From contig NC_087067.1 in assembly GCF_963678635.1 (NCBI RefSeq), positions 19,891,596 through 19,955,595 on the forward strand: a stretch of DNA of 64,000 nucleotides, given 5' to 3'. The stretch's first letter is position 1. Each line of letters starts with the position of its first letter. A program made the position numbers and the translations under genes. The notes under the pieces are model-generated. The model was not told the origin of the DNA. It saw nothing but the letters and a program-made list of their open reading frames with translations, and searched no databases. Source of the DNA: Symsagittifera roscoffensis (lineage: Eukaryota; Xenacoelomorpha; Acoela; Convolutidae). This document shows positions 1 to 10,032 of this stretch, one piece after another.

Positions 1-954
1 CAGAGGGTTAGCTTCATCGAGGACGCCAGGAGGATGCTGAATGGAGCGAGGCTATCCGTCAGTAGACTGTACTCGATAACAGGTGTAGACTGGTTAATAG
101 CCGCTGGCATAAATTTCAGCTCCACGACGGCCTTGAGATTTGCTGACCTAGAGGGACTGCCCTCTAATAACACGATGGGACCAGTGAACGCAAGACCATT
201 GCAGAACGTGAGGTTGAATCATGATGAAGGGAATCGAGAAGAGAGACCTGGAAGATTTTTGGTAACAAGGGCGCCAATCGGACAACATGTGAAGATGTTC
301 AGGCAGGTGAGCTCACCTCCAGGTCATGTGAAAGATAGAATATACCCGAAACAAGTGATTCAAGATGGTGACGTCCAAAGGTACGGCGGATTGAAAGCGA
401 TAAAGAAAGATGAGACCATCTTTGCAGCGTACGACAAAGCAGAAATGAGGAAGGCCAAGATTATGATAGTAGCGAATTCAGAGTTCGTGTACACTTCCAA
501 GTCTCTGTTTTGGCCGGATGTCATAATGTTGGCAGCGGTCGACCTGGACCTACTGCAAGCCGTATCTCTGGCAATAGGGGTACAAAGACAGACGGACATG
601 AACCCAGTCACGATCGTAATTGCTGGCATCAATGACCACTTGCACAGTAGAGGTTTTCTGAGAAGACTCAGCGATCCTGCAATGGCAGAAAATGCAGTGT
701 GGCCAGCGATAAAGGATATCCTGGAGTCAATGGGTCAAGTGGTGGATGCGACGAAGGAGGGGTCGTTCAACAAGGTAACACCGAGAGTAGTGTTCGCGCT
801 GTCTCCGGGGTATGCATGTCTCCCGGATGGATTGAAGTTCGTGTATGCGATCGTGACCTTGCTCTCGGAAGGGAAATATGATGTGATCATATCAGCCCCA
901 AATCGCATGTTAGAAATGGAGAACCTGAAACCACTCAGGGCAGAACTACCTGCG
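1..954 (+). CDS. Element A: large gag-like retroelement ORF, central part (5' partial)
   Basis: The frame is open from the first base, so the protein enters from outside the window. It reads on to a stop at 1029, but the last ~25 codons are out of register because 125 bp are missing near 954. The product is homologous, segment by segment, to minus-strand element B at 20.0-20.6 kb: both share an MGP-N-RPL stretch (A near 175, B near 20550) and an FWP segment followed by an AGxNxHL motif (A 621-652). The IVANSE segment (about 465-485) followed by GINDHL resembles block I and block III of an SGNH hydrolase in degenerate form; that is inference. No host gene family is recognised. The role is presumed structural or accessory protein of a giant LTR element. 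Confidence 0.6.
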
Positions 955-973
955 TATAGACGACGACCATCGA

Positions 974-2563
974 GTGGTCACAGCGATGTCAAACGACTTA
1001 TGGTTCCGAGCAATGGAAGTAACGGGTGAAAAAGCGAGAAGGAAGAATCCACAGGAGACTAGAGCTCATTTGGAGGCGATGGTTTTGAGGACCAAATCGG
1101 AGGCCAACCAGTGGTTACATCTAAGTCCTCGAGTAGCGGCATTGGGTGCAGATGCTTTTGAGCAAGGCCCTATAATGATGAAGAAAATCCATGCTTATTT
1201 GTTGAAGGAGGTAAGCCTAGCGGAAAATGCTGAAGAAAAGACGGCTGAGTTAGTGAATAGAATGGGCCAAATTACCTTGAAAACCTTCTGGACCCAGGAA
1301 GTGAAGGGGAAAGAAGGCTTTGAACGAACAGATAGCATGCTGGAAGGGTTGGGAGCCGGATGGACCGCGTCCTTCTTGGCAAAAGTCTACCCGAAAGTCT
1401 CTCATTACTTGATAAAGGAATTCCTCCAAGCAGTAGTGGAAGTGTCAATAGTGGAACTACTAGCCTTGTTCGTGACGTTTGGAGCAGAGAGTTTCGGTAA
1501 AGGACCGGCGATGCTGCTCACCGAAGGAATCCAGAACCTGCGGTTAGATGGCCTTCTAACACTGATTGCGATTACCCACGGAAACTTGGGAGGACTAATG
1601 AAGTTGACACGTTGTCCAGATCAGATGAGAGAGAGGGCGAGGAATTTAGATATGAAGAAATCCACAGACTCGTGGAACAAGATAAGAGACCTGAGACACA
1701 CTCTTATCCAATATCTCTCACAACAAAATCGCTTTGGAACGGGAGAAGACGAGACTATCGAAAGAGAAGAAGATGTTAGACGACATGTTGGGGGCATGCC
1801 CCTGTTAACCGATCTGAGCTTGGTTATGAGAACCGATCCCTTAGCATTGATCAGAGGAGCCACGGAGTTTGTGACCGTGATCTATGGACCAGCGGTCACG
1901 TTTGCGTTCCCTGACGTTAAGGTGGAGGCGTATAGGAGGTCGGTGCTGCACCTGAACCTCATATCAGCAGTGGACGGTAGTGCACTGAACTGGTGTGAGC
2001 AACACACATTGCGGGAGCTCATGAGTGAAGATCTGTTATTTGCGAAAATATCAGAGCCAGAGATGACAGTCATCCACTTTGACGATCACTTCCGTGATCG
2101 CATGGGAGAAGTAGAAAGAGGACACATCGAGGTGTTTCCGAAGCTTTGGAATTTGAGACCCTATGATAAAACGAATGGTGAGATAACCAGAGTGCCTCGT
2201 CTCGTTGCAGCATATCACAAGGTGAGAGAAGAGACGAAGGATTGGGGTGATTACGAGAAGCTGCCGGAAGAAATCCCCGAATTCCCTCTGATAAGAAGGA
2301 TTTTGCTCGGAGCAGTCTCCGTGGTGCAAACTCCTAGGTTGAGAGCATTCGAGGGGACAATGGATCCATACTTTGTAGGGAGAAATGCCGCCGTGTTACA
2401 GTACACACGATTTGCCTATACGGATCAAGCGACGAGAAGACGAATAAGCAACGCCGCGACTCCCAAGCCTGGAAGATTCGACGAGGAATGGGCGGGATTA
2501 GGGATCATATCAGCCCCAAATCGCATGATAGAAATGGAGAACCTGAAACCACTCAGGGCATAA
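974..2563 (+). CDS. Tandem unit 1: gag-like protein segment (529 codons open)
   Basis: This is the first repeat unit. The frame is open from 974 (a GTG; first ATG at 986) to the TAA at 2561-2563. It lacks the ~50 N-terminal residues present in the other units because of the 125-bp deletion. The protein is largely helical-looking and charged, with a WCEQH segment and a PxLWNLRPYD segment that are conserved in element B at 18.4-18.7 kb. No catalytic motif was seen. It differs from later units at two residues near the start (proline for serine at codon ~25, serine for asparagine at ~78). It is part of a retroelement polyprotein rather than a free-standing host gene. Confidence 0.6.
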   Translation: MVTAMSNDLWFRAMEVTGEKARRKNPQETRAHLEAMVLRTKSEANQWLHLSPRVAALGADAFEQGPIMMKKIHAYLLKEVSLAENAEEKTAELVNRMGQITLKTFWTQEVKGKEGFERTDSMLEGLGAGWTASFLAKVYPKVSHYLIKEFLQAVVEVSIVELLALFVTFGAESFGKGPAMLLTEGIQNLRLDGLLTLIAITHGNLGGLMKLTRCPDQMRERARNLDMKKSTDSWNKIRDLRHTLIQYLSQQNRFGTGEDETIEREEDVRRHVGGMPLLTDLSLVMRTDPLALIRGATEFVTVIYGPAVTFAFPDVKVEAYRRSVLHLNLISAVDGSALNWCEQHTLRELMSEDLLFAKISEPEMTVIHFDDHFRDRMGEVERGHIEVFPKLWNLRPYDKTNGEITRVPRLVAAYHKVREETKDWGDYEKLPEEIPEFPLIRRILLGAVSVVQTPRLRAFEGTMDPYFVGRNAAVLQYTRFAYTDQATRRRISNAATPKPGRFDEEWAGLGIISAPNRMIEMENLKPLRA

Positions 2564-2572
2564 CTACCTGCG

Positions 2573-4306
2573 GTGTGGTCAGATATCTCGAACGCGATGA
2601 GAGGATTCAAGGACCATGCGCTGCACATGTTAGTGTTGGATGAGGTGCTGGGGTTGGAACTGTCCAACTTCAGTCGACAGCTCAAACTTAAACCGGGAAT
2701 AGACGACGACCATCGAGTGGTCACAGCGATGTCAAACGACTTATGGTTCCGAGCAATGGAAGTAACGGGTGAAAAAGCGAGAAGGAAGAATTCACAGGAG
2801 ACTAGAGCTCATTTGGAGGCGATGGTTTTGAGGACCAAATCGGAGGCCAACCAGTGGTTACATCTAAGTCCTCGAGTAGCGGCATTGGGTGCAGATGCTT
2901 TTGAGCAAGGCCCTATAATGATGAAGAAAATCCATGCTTATTTGTTGAAGGAGGTAAACCTAGCGGAAAATGCTGAAGAAAAGACGGCTGAGTTAGTGAA
3001 TAGAATGGGCCAAATTACCTTGAAAACCTTCTGGACCCAGGAAGTGAAGGGGAAAGAAGGCTTTGAACGAACAGATAGCATGCTGGAAGGGTTGGGAGCC
3101 GGATGGACCGCGTCCTTCTTGGCAAAAGTCTACCCGAAAGTCTCTCATTACTTGATAAAGGAATTCCTCCAAGCAGTAGTGGAAGTGTCAATAGTGGAAC
3201 TACTAGCCTTGTTCGTGACGTTTGGAGCAGAGAGTTTCGGTAAAGGACCGGCGATGCTGCTCACCGAAGGAATCCAGAACCTGCGGTTAGATGGGCTTCT
3301 AACACTGATTGCGATTACCCACGGAAACTTGGGAGGACTAATGAAGTTGACACGTTGTCCAGATCAGATGAGAGAGAGGGCGAGGAATTTAGATATGAAG
3401 AAATCCACAGACTCGTGGAACAAGATAAGAGACCTGAGACACACTCTTATCCAATATCTCTCACAACAAAATCGCTTTGGAATGGGAGAAGACGAGACTA
3501 TCGAAAGAGAAGAAGATGTTAGACGACATGTTGGGGGCATGCCCCTGTTAACCGATCTGAGCTTGGTTATGAGAACCGATCCCTTAGCATTGATCAGAGG
3601 AGCCACGGAGTTTGTGACCGTGATCTATGGACCAGCGGTCACGTTTGCGTTCCCTGACGTTAAGGTGGAGGCGTATAGGAGGTCGGTGCTGCACCTGAAC
3701 CTCATATCAGCAGTGGACGGTAGTGCACTGAACTGGTGTGAGCAACACACATTGCGGGAGCTCATGAGTGAAGATCTGTTATTTGCAAAAATATCAGAGC
3801 CAGAGATGACAGTCATCCACTTTGACGATCACTTCCGTGATTGCATGGGAGAAGTAGAAAGAGGACACATCGAGGTGTTTCCGAAGCTTTGGAATTTGAG
3901 ACCCTATGATAAAACGAATGGTGAGATAACCAGAGTGCCTCGTCTCGTTGCAGCATATCACAAGGTGAGAGAAGAGACGAAGGATTGGGGTGATTACGAG
4001 AAGCTGCCGGAAGAAATCCCCGAATTCCCTCTGATAAGAAGGATTTTGCTCGGAGCAGTCTCCGTGGTGCAAACTCCTAGGTTGAGAGCATTCGAGGGGA
4101 CAATGGATCCATACTTTGTAGGGAGAAATGCCGCCGTGTTACAGTACACACGATTTGCCTATACGGATCAAGCGACGAGAAGACGAATAAGCAACGCCGC
4201 GACTCCCAAGCCTGGAAGATTCGACGAGGAATGGGCGGGATTAGGGATCATATCAGCCCCAAATCGCATGATAGAAATGGAGAACCTGAAACCACTCAGG
4301 GCATAA
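2573..4306 (+). CDS. Tandem unit 2: 577-codon gag-like ORF
   Basis: Same frame as unit 1, separated from it by TAA plus three codons. The open frame begins at a GTG (2573); the first ATG is at 2597. The N-terminal segment WSDISNAMRGF aligns with the WADMSHALRGF segment of element B near 19.7 kb, so this is the true continuation of the upstream ORF and not a chance start. It ends with the duplicated NRMIEMENLKPLRA tail and TAA. The stop arises from a G-to-T change (gcagaac at the array's left edge, gcataac at the junctions). Unit-specific changes are a threonine-to-methionine (near 3483) and an arginine-to-cysteine (near 3841). Confidence 0.65.
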   Translation: MWSDISNAMRGFKDHALHMLVLDEVLGLELSNFSRQLKLKPGIDDDHRVVTAMSNDLWFRAMEVTGEKARRKNSQETRAHLEAMVLRTKSEANQWLHLSPRVAALGADAFEQGPIMMKKIHAYLLKEVNLAENAEEKTAELVNRMGQITLKTFWTQEVKGKEGFERTDSMLEGLGAGWTASFLAKVYPKVSHYLIKEFLQAVVEVSIVELLALFVTFGAESFGKGPAMLLTEGIQNLRLDGLLTLIAITHGNLGGLMKLTRCPDQMRERARNLDMKKSTDSWNKIRDLRHTLIQYLSQQNRFGMGEDETIEREEDVRRHVGGMPLLTDLSLVMRTDPLALIRGATEFVTVIYGPAVTFAFPDVKVEAYRRSVLHLNLISAVDGSALNWCEQHTLRELMSEDLLFAKISEPEMTVIHFDDHFRDCMGEVERGHIEVFPKLWNLRPYDKTNGEITRVPRLVAAYHKVREETKDWGDYEKLPEEIPEFPLIRRILLGAVSVVQTPRLRAFEGTMDPYFVGRNAAVLQYTRFAYTDQATRRRISNAATPKPGRFDEEWAGLGIISAPNRMIEMENLKPLRA

Positions 4307-4315
4307 CTACCTGCG

Positions 4316-6049
4316 GTGTGGTCAGATATCTCGAACGCGATGAGAGGATTCAAGGACCATGCGCTGCACATGTTAGTGTTGGATGAGGTGCTGGGGTTGG
4401 AACTGTCCAACTTCAGTCGACAGCTCAAACTTAAACCGGGAATAGACGACGACCATCGAGTGGTCACAGCGATGTCAAACGACTTATGGTTCCGAGCAAT
4501 GGAAGTAACGGGTGAAAAAGCGAGAAGGAAGAATTCACAGGAGACTAGAGCTCATTTGGAGGCGATGGTTTTGAGGACCAAATCGGAGGCCAACCAGTGG
4601 TTACATCTAAGTTCTCGAGTAGCGGCATTGGGTGCAGATGCTTTTGAGCAAGGCCCTATAATGATGAAGAAAATCCATGCTTATTTGTTGAAGGAGGTAA
4701 ACCTAGCGGAAAATGCTGAAGAAAAGACGGCTGAGTTAGTGAATAGAATGGGCCAAATTACCTTGAAAACCTTCTGGACCCAGGAAGTGAAGGGGAAAGA
4801 AGGCTTTGAACGAACAGATAGCATGCTGGAAGGGTTGGGAGCCGGATGGACCGCGTCCTTCTTGGCAAAAGTCTACCCGAAAGTCTCTCATTACTTGATA
4901 AAGGAATTCCTCCAAGCAGTAGTGGAAGTGTCAATAGTGGAACTACTAGCCTTGTTCGTGACGTTTGGAGCAGAGAGTTTCGGTAAAGGACCGGCGATGC
5001 TGCTCACCGAAGGAATCCAGAACCTGCGGTTAGATGGGCTTCTAACACTGATTGCGATTACCCACGGAAACTTGGGAGGACTAATGAAGTTGACACGTTG
5101 TCCAGATCAGATGAGAGAGAGGGCGAGGAATTTAGATATGAAGAAATCCACAGACTCGTGGAACAAGATAAGAGACCTGAGACACACTCTTATCCAATAT
5201 CTCTCACAACAAAATCGCTTTGGAACGGGAGAAGACGAGACTATCGAAAGAGAAGAAGATGTTAGACGACATGTTGGGGGCATGCCCCTGTTAACCGATC
5301 TGAGCTTGGTTATGAGAACCGATCCCTTAGCATTGATCAGAGGAGCCACGGAGTTTGTGACCGTGATCTATGGACCAGCGGTCACGTTTGCGTTCCCTGA
5401 CGTTAAGGTGGAGGCGTATAGGAGGTCGGTGCTGCACCTGAACCTCATATCAGCAGTGGACGGTAGTGCACTGAACTGGTGTGAGCAACACACATTGCGG
5501 GAGCTCATGAGTGAAGATCTGTTATTTGCAAAAATATCAGAGCCAGAGATGACAGTCATCCACTTTGACGATCACTTCCGTGATCGCATGGGAGAAGTAG
5601 AAAGAGGACACATCGAGGTGTTTCCGAAGCTTTGGAATTTGAGACCCTATGATAAAACGAATGGTGAGATAACCAGAGTGCCTCGTCTCGTTGCAGCATA
5701 TCACAAGGTGAGAGAAGAGACGAAGGATTGGGGTGATTACGAGAAGCTGCCGGAAGAAATCCCCGAATTCCCTCTGATAAGAAGGATTTTGCTCGGAGCA
5801 GTCTCCGTGGTGCAAACTCCTAGGTTGAGAGCATTCGAGGGGACAATGGATCCATACTTTGTAGGGAGAAATGCCGCCGTGTTACAGTACACACGATTTG
5901 CCTATACGGATCAAGCGACGAGAAGACGAATAAGCAACGCCGCGACTCCCAAGCCTGGAAGATTCGACGAGGAATGGGCGGGATTAGGGATCATATCAGC
6001 CCCAAATCGCATGATAGAAATGGAGAACCTGAAACCACTCAGGGCATAA
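4316..6049 (+). CDS. Tandem unit 3: 577-codon gag-like ORF
   Basis: Identical in layout to unit 2. Unit-specific changes include proline-to-serine in the LSSRVAAL segment (near 4612). Intact over its whole length, with the same TAA at the junction. Because the unit is a multiple of three, suppression of the single TAA would join it in frame to its neighbours. No promoter or separate start context distinguishes this unit, so independent expression is doubtful. Confidence 0.65.
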   Translation: MWSDISNAMRGFKDHALHMLVLDEVLGLELSNFSRQLKLKPGIDDDHRVVTAMSNDLWFRAMEVTGEKARRKNSQETRAHLEAMVLRTKSEANQWLHLSSRVAALGADAFEQGPIMMKKIHAYLLKEVNLAENAEEKTAELVNRMGQITLKTFWTQEVKGKEGFERTDSMLEGLGAGWTASFLAKVYPKVSHYLIKEFLQAVVEVSIVELLALFVTFGAESFGKGPAMLLTEGIQNLRLDGLLTLIAITHGNLGGLMKLTRCPDQMRERARNLDMKKSTDSWNKIRDLRHTLIQYLSQQNRFGTGEDETIEREEDVRRHVGGMPLLTDLSLVMRTDPLALIRGATEFVTVIYGPAVTFAFPDVKVEAYRRSVLHLNLISAVDGSALNWCEQHTLRELMSEDLLFAKISEPEMTVIHFDDHFRDRMGEVERGHIEVFPKLWNLRPYDKTNGEITRVPRLVAAYHKVREETKDWGDYEKLPEEIPEFPLIRRILLGAVSVVQTPRLRAFEGTMDPYFVGRNAAVLQYTRFAYTDQATRRRISNAATPKPGRFDEEWAGLGIISAPNRMIEMENLKPLRA

Positions 6050-6058
6050 CTACCTGCG

Positions 6059-7792
6059 GTGTGGTCAGATATCTCGAACGCGATGAGAGGATTCAAGGAC
6101 CATGCGCTGCACATGTTAGTGTTGGATGAGGTGCTGGGGTTGGAACTGTCCCACTTCAGTCGACAGCTCAAACTTAAACCGGGAATAGACGACGACCATC
6201 GAGTGGTCACAGCGATGTCAAACGACTTATGGTTCCGAGCAATGGAAGTAACGGGTGAAAAAGCGAGAAGGAAGAATTCACAGGAGACTAGAGCTCATTT
6301 GGAGGCGATGGTTTTGAGGACCAAATCGGAGGCCAACCAGTGGTTACATCTAAGTCCTCGAGTAGCGGCATTGGGTGCAGATGCTTTTGAGCAAGGCCCT
6401 ATAATGATGAAGAAAATCCATGCTTATTTGTTGAAGGAGGTAAACCTAGCGGAAAATGCTGAAGAAAAGACGGCTGAGTTAGTGAATAGAATGGGCCAAA
6501 TTACCTTGAAAACCTTCTGGACCCAGGAAGTGAAGGGGAAAGAAGGCTTTGAACGAACAGATAGCATGCTGGAAGGGTTGGGAGCCGGATGGACCGCGTC
6601 CTTCTTGGCAAAAGTCTACCCGAAAGTCTCTCATTACTTGATAAAGGAATTCCTCCAAGCAGTAGTGGAAGTGTCAATAGTGGAACTACTAGCCTTGTTC
6701 GTGACGTTTGGAGCAGAGAGTTTCGGTAAAGGACCGGCGATGCTGCTCACCGAAGGAATCCAGAACCTGCGGTTAGATGGGCTTCTAACACTGATTGCGA
6801 TTACCCACGGAAACTTGGGAGGACTAATGAAGTTGACACGTTGTCCAGATCAGATGAGAGAGAGGGCGAGGAATTTAGATATGAAGAAATCCACAGACTC
6901 GTGGAACAAGATAAGAGACCTGAGACACACTCTTATCCAATATCTCTCACAACAAAATCGCTTTGGAACGGGAGAAGACGAGACTATCGAAAGAGAAGAA
7001 GATGTTAGACGACATGTTGGGGGCATGCCCCTGTTAACCGATCTGAGTTTGGTTATGAGAACCGATCCCTTAGCATTGATCAGAGGAGCCACGGAGTTTG
7101 TGACCGTGATCTATGGACCAGCGGTCACGTTTGCGTTCCCTGACGTTAAGGTGGAGGCGTATAGGAGGTCGGTGCTGCACCTGAACCTCATATCAGCAGT
7201 GGACGGTAGTGCACTGAACTGGTGTGAGCAACACACATTGCGGGAGCTCATGAGTGAAGATCTGTTATTTGCGAAAATATCAGAGCCAGAGATGACAGTC
7301 ATCCACTTTGACGATCACTTCCGTGATCGCATGGGAGAAGTAGAAAGAGGACACATCGAGGTGTTTCCGAAGCTTTGGAATTTGAGACCCTATGATAAAA
7401 CGAATGGTGAGATAACCAGAGTGCCTCGTCTCGTTGCAGCATATCACAAGGTGAGAGAAGAGACGAAGGATTGGGGTGATTACGAGAAGCTGCCGGAAGA
7501 AATCCCCGAATTCCCTCTGATAAGAAGGATTTTGCTCGGAGCAGTCTCCGTGGTGCAAACTCCTAGGTTGAGAGCATTCGAGGGGACAATGGATCCATAC
7601 TTTGTAGGGAGAAATGCCGCCGTGTTACAGTACACACGATTTGCCTATACGGATCAAGCGACGAGAAGACGAATAAGCAACGCCGCGACTCCCAAGCCTG
7701 GAAGATTCGACGAGGAATGGGCGGGATTAGGGATCATATCAGCCCCAAATCGCATGATAGAAATGGAGAACCTGAAACCACTCAGGGCATAA
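6059..7792 (+). CDS. Tandem unit 4: 577-codon gag-like ORF
   Basis: Intact copy of the unit; an asparagine-to-histidine change in the LELSHFSRQ segment (near 6152) and a silent change near 7048 mark it. The near absence of differences from units 2 and 3 over 1743 bp indicates very recent amplification or ongoing homogenisation. Confidence 0.65.
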   Translation: MWSDISNAMRGFKDHALHMLVLDEVLGLELSHFSRQLKLKPGIDDDHRVVTAMSNDLWFRAMEVTGEKARRKNSQETRAHLEAMVLRTKSEANQWLHLSPRVAALGADAFEQGPIMMKKIHAYLLKEVNLAENAEEKTAELVNRMGQITLKTFWTQEVKGKEGFERTDSMLEGLGAGWTASFLAKVYPKVSHYLIKEFLQAVVEVSIVELLALFVTFGAESFGKGPAMLLTEGIQNLRLDGLLTLIAITHGNLGGLMKLTRCPDQMRERARNLDMKKSTDSWNKIRDLRHTLIQYLSQQNRFGTGEDETIEREEDVRRHVGGMPLLTDLSLVMRTDPLALIRGATEFVTVIYGPAVTFAFPDVKVEAYRRSVLHLNLISAVDGSALNWCEQHTLRELMSEDLLFAKISEPEMTVIHFDDHFRDRMGEVERGHIEVFPKLWNLRPYDKTNGEITRVPRLVAAYHKVREETKDWGDYEKLPEEIPEFPLIRRILLGAVSVVQTPRLRAFEGTMDPYFVGRNAAVLQYTRFAYTDQATRRRISNAATPKPGRFDEEWAGLGIISAPNRMIEMENLKPLRA

Positions 7793-7801
7793 CTACCTGC
7801 G

Positions 7802-8806
7802 GTGTGGTCAGATATCTCGAACGCGATGAGAGGATTCAAGGACCATGCGCTGCACATGTTAGTGTTGGATGAGGTGCTGGGGTTGGAACTGTCCAACTTC
7901 AGTCGACAGCTCAAACTTAAACCGGGAATAGACGACGACCATCGAGTGGTCACAGCGATGTCAAACGACTTATGGTTCCGAGCAATGGAAGTAACGGGTG
8001 AAAAAGCGAGAAGGAAGAATTCACAGGAGACTAGAGCTCATTTGGAGGCGATGGTTTTGAGGACCAAATCGGAGGCCAACCAGTGGTTACATCTAAGTCC
8101 TCGAGTAGCGGCATTGGGTGCAGATGCTTTTGAGCAAGGCCCTATAATGATGAAGAAAATCCATGCTTATTTGTTGAAGGAGGTAAACCTAGCGGAAAAT
8201 GCTGAAGAAAAGACGGCTGAGTTAGTGAATAGAATGGGCCAAATTACCTTGAAAACCTTCTGGACCCAGGAAGTGAAGGGGAAAGAAGGCTTTGAACGAA
8301 CAGATAGCATGCTGGAAGGGTTGGGAGCCGGATGGACCGCGTCCTTCTTGGCAAAAGTCTACCCGAAAGTCTCTCATTACTTGATAAAGGAATTCCTCCA
8401 AGCAGTAGTGGAAGTGTCAATAGTGGAACTACTAGCCTTGTTCGTGACGTTTGGAGCAGAGAGTTTCGGTAAAGGACCGGCGATGCTGCTCACCGAAGGA
8501 ATCCAGAACCTGCGGTTAGATGGGCTTCTAACACTGATTGCGATTACCCACGGAAACTTGGGAGGACTAATGAAGTTGACACGTTGTCCAGATCAGATGA
8601 GAGAGAGGGCGAGGAATTTAGATATGAAGAAATCCACAGACTCGTGGAATAAGATAAGAGACCTGAGACAAACTCTTATCCAATATCTCCTACAACAAAA
8701 TCGCTTTGGAACGGGAGAGTATGAGACTTTCGAGAGAGAGGAAGATGTGAGACGACATGTTGGGGGCATGCCCCTACTAACAGATGTGTTTGGGCATGAG
8801 GACTGA
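7802..8806 (+). pseudogene. Tandem unit 5, 5' half; frameshifted gag-like ORF
   Basis: Identical to units 2-4 up to about 8646, then a run of differences begins (changes at 8650, 8671, 8690 and around 8720-8790). A frameshift near 8790 ends the frame at 8806. The right half therefore appears to derive from an older, unamplified version of the element. Confidence 0.7.
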
Positions 8807-9452
8807 TCCCTTAGCGTTGATCAGAGGAGCCACGGAGTTTGTGACAGTGATCGAACGGATACTACCATTAAATGATGTCAAAGTGGAGGCGTATAGGAGG
8901 TCGGTGCTGCACCTGAACCTCATATCAGCAGTGGACGGTAGTGCGCTGAACTGGTGTGAGCAGCACATGTTGCGGGAGCTCATGAGCGAAGATCTGTTGG
9001 TTGCGAAAACATCAGAGCCAGAAATGACCGTCATCAATTTTGACGATCACTTTCGTGATCGCATGGGAGAAGTAGAAAGAGGACACATCGAGGTGTTTCC
9101 GAAGCTTTGGAATCTGAGACCCTATGATAAAACGAATGGTGAGATAACCAGAGTGCCTCGTCTCACTGCAACATATCACAAGGTGAGAGAAGAGACGAAG
9201 GACTGGGGTGATTACGAGAAGCTGCCGGAAGAAATCCCCGAATTCCCTCTGATAAGAAGGATGTTGCTCGGAGCAGTCTCCGTAGTACAAACTCCTAGGT
9301 TGAGAGCATTTGAAACCAATGAAAGGAGAATAGGGAATTTCGTGGGAACGATGGATACATACTTTGTTACAATACACACGATTTGCCTATACGGATCAAG
9401 CGACGAGAAGGCGAATAAGCAACGCCTCGACTCCCAAGCCTGGAAGATTTGA
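8784..9452 (+). pseudogene. Tandem unit 5, 3' half; divergent gag-like ORF
   Basis: Continues the unit in a shifted frame with clear homology (WCEQH, PKLWNLRPYD, LPEEIPEFPLIRR segments). Compared with units 1-4 it has a replaced ~25-bp stretch after 8850 (the YGPAVTFAFPD segment is lost), a ~29-bp insertion near 9312-9345, and a ~20-bp deletion near 9365, which shifts the frame at its end. Confidence 0.65.
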
Positions 9453-10032
9453 CGAGGAATGGGCGGGATTAGGCTTAGCGCCTATGAAGATGAGAGGCTG
9501 GACCGAACTGTCTGAGGCCTCCTTGATCCTGACTAATGTGAAACCGGAATTGAAAGTAGGAGGAACACTGCAGGTGAGAACCTTCCTAGCACCCTTCGGC
9601 TGCGAGGAAATCAAAGTGGTCCATGGAGAAGAGAAAGATGGATCAGCTGGCACACTGATCATGCCGAAATTCCTGGATGGGGCGACAATGAAAAGCAGGG
9701 GCCCTCAAGCTCGAAGAATGATACGTCAGAAGGAGATGACGGACAGGGAGGAAGCCGTCAAGCGGAAGAACCCATGCAACAGGATGCAAGTGGATTCAAC
9801 AGGGCATCGACAGGAGGAGTATCCAGCCTGGATTTCAATATCTTCAGTGATCTTGAGAACAACGTTGATACGTTGGAGGCGACTGAGCCAGCGGATGAAG
9901 GCATTTCGAAACTGGAACCTCCGTCAGCCTTTACGGAAAGGAAACGGAATTTGCCGGAGAGCAGCTCTCCTGGCAATTCAAGAAATAACGAGCAAAGAAG
10001 CCTCATGGAATCACCAAGGAGAAGAAGAATAG
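9364..10032 (+). pseudogene. Element A ORF continuation, frame-disrupted
   Basis: Begins in the array's last segment (PKPGRFDEEWAGLG) and leaves the array at 9473 into unique sequence (APMKMRGW onward). Reading is plausible to about 9770; after that a frame change hands over to the frame of the next entry. The counterpart in element B lies at 17.9-18.3 kb. Function unknown. Confidence 0.5.

Larger units (their letters stand above)
885..9473 (+). repeat. Tandem array of five 1743-bp coding units
   Basis: Units start with gatcatatcagcccc at 885, 2503, 4246, 5989 and 7732; spacing is 1618 for the first and 1743 for the next three. The last unit ends at 9473 (ggattagg), after which sequence is unique. 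The unit boundary joins the position after ggattagg back to gatcatat, which marks the duplication junction. Copies 2-4 differ at only a handful of sites, so expansion is recent. 1743 is 3 x 581, so every unit keeps the same reading frame. Copy 1 lacks 125 bp near 954; copy 5 becomes clearly divergent after about 8647. Confidence 0.95.

Noticed and set aside
1621-7953. Recurring minus-strand frames of 63, 80, 92 and 99 codons in every array unit
   Set aside because: They repeat only because the unit repeats, lie antisense to the longer homologous ORF, and show no conserved motif in element B.
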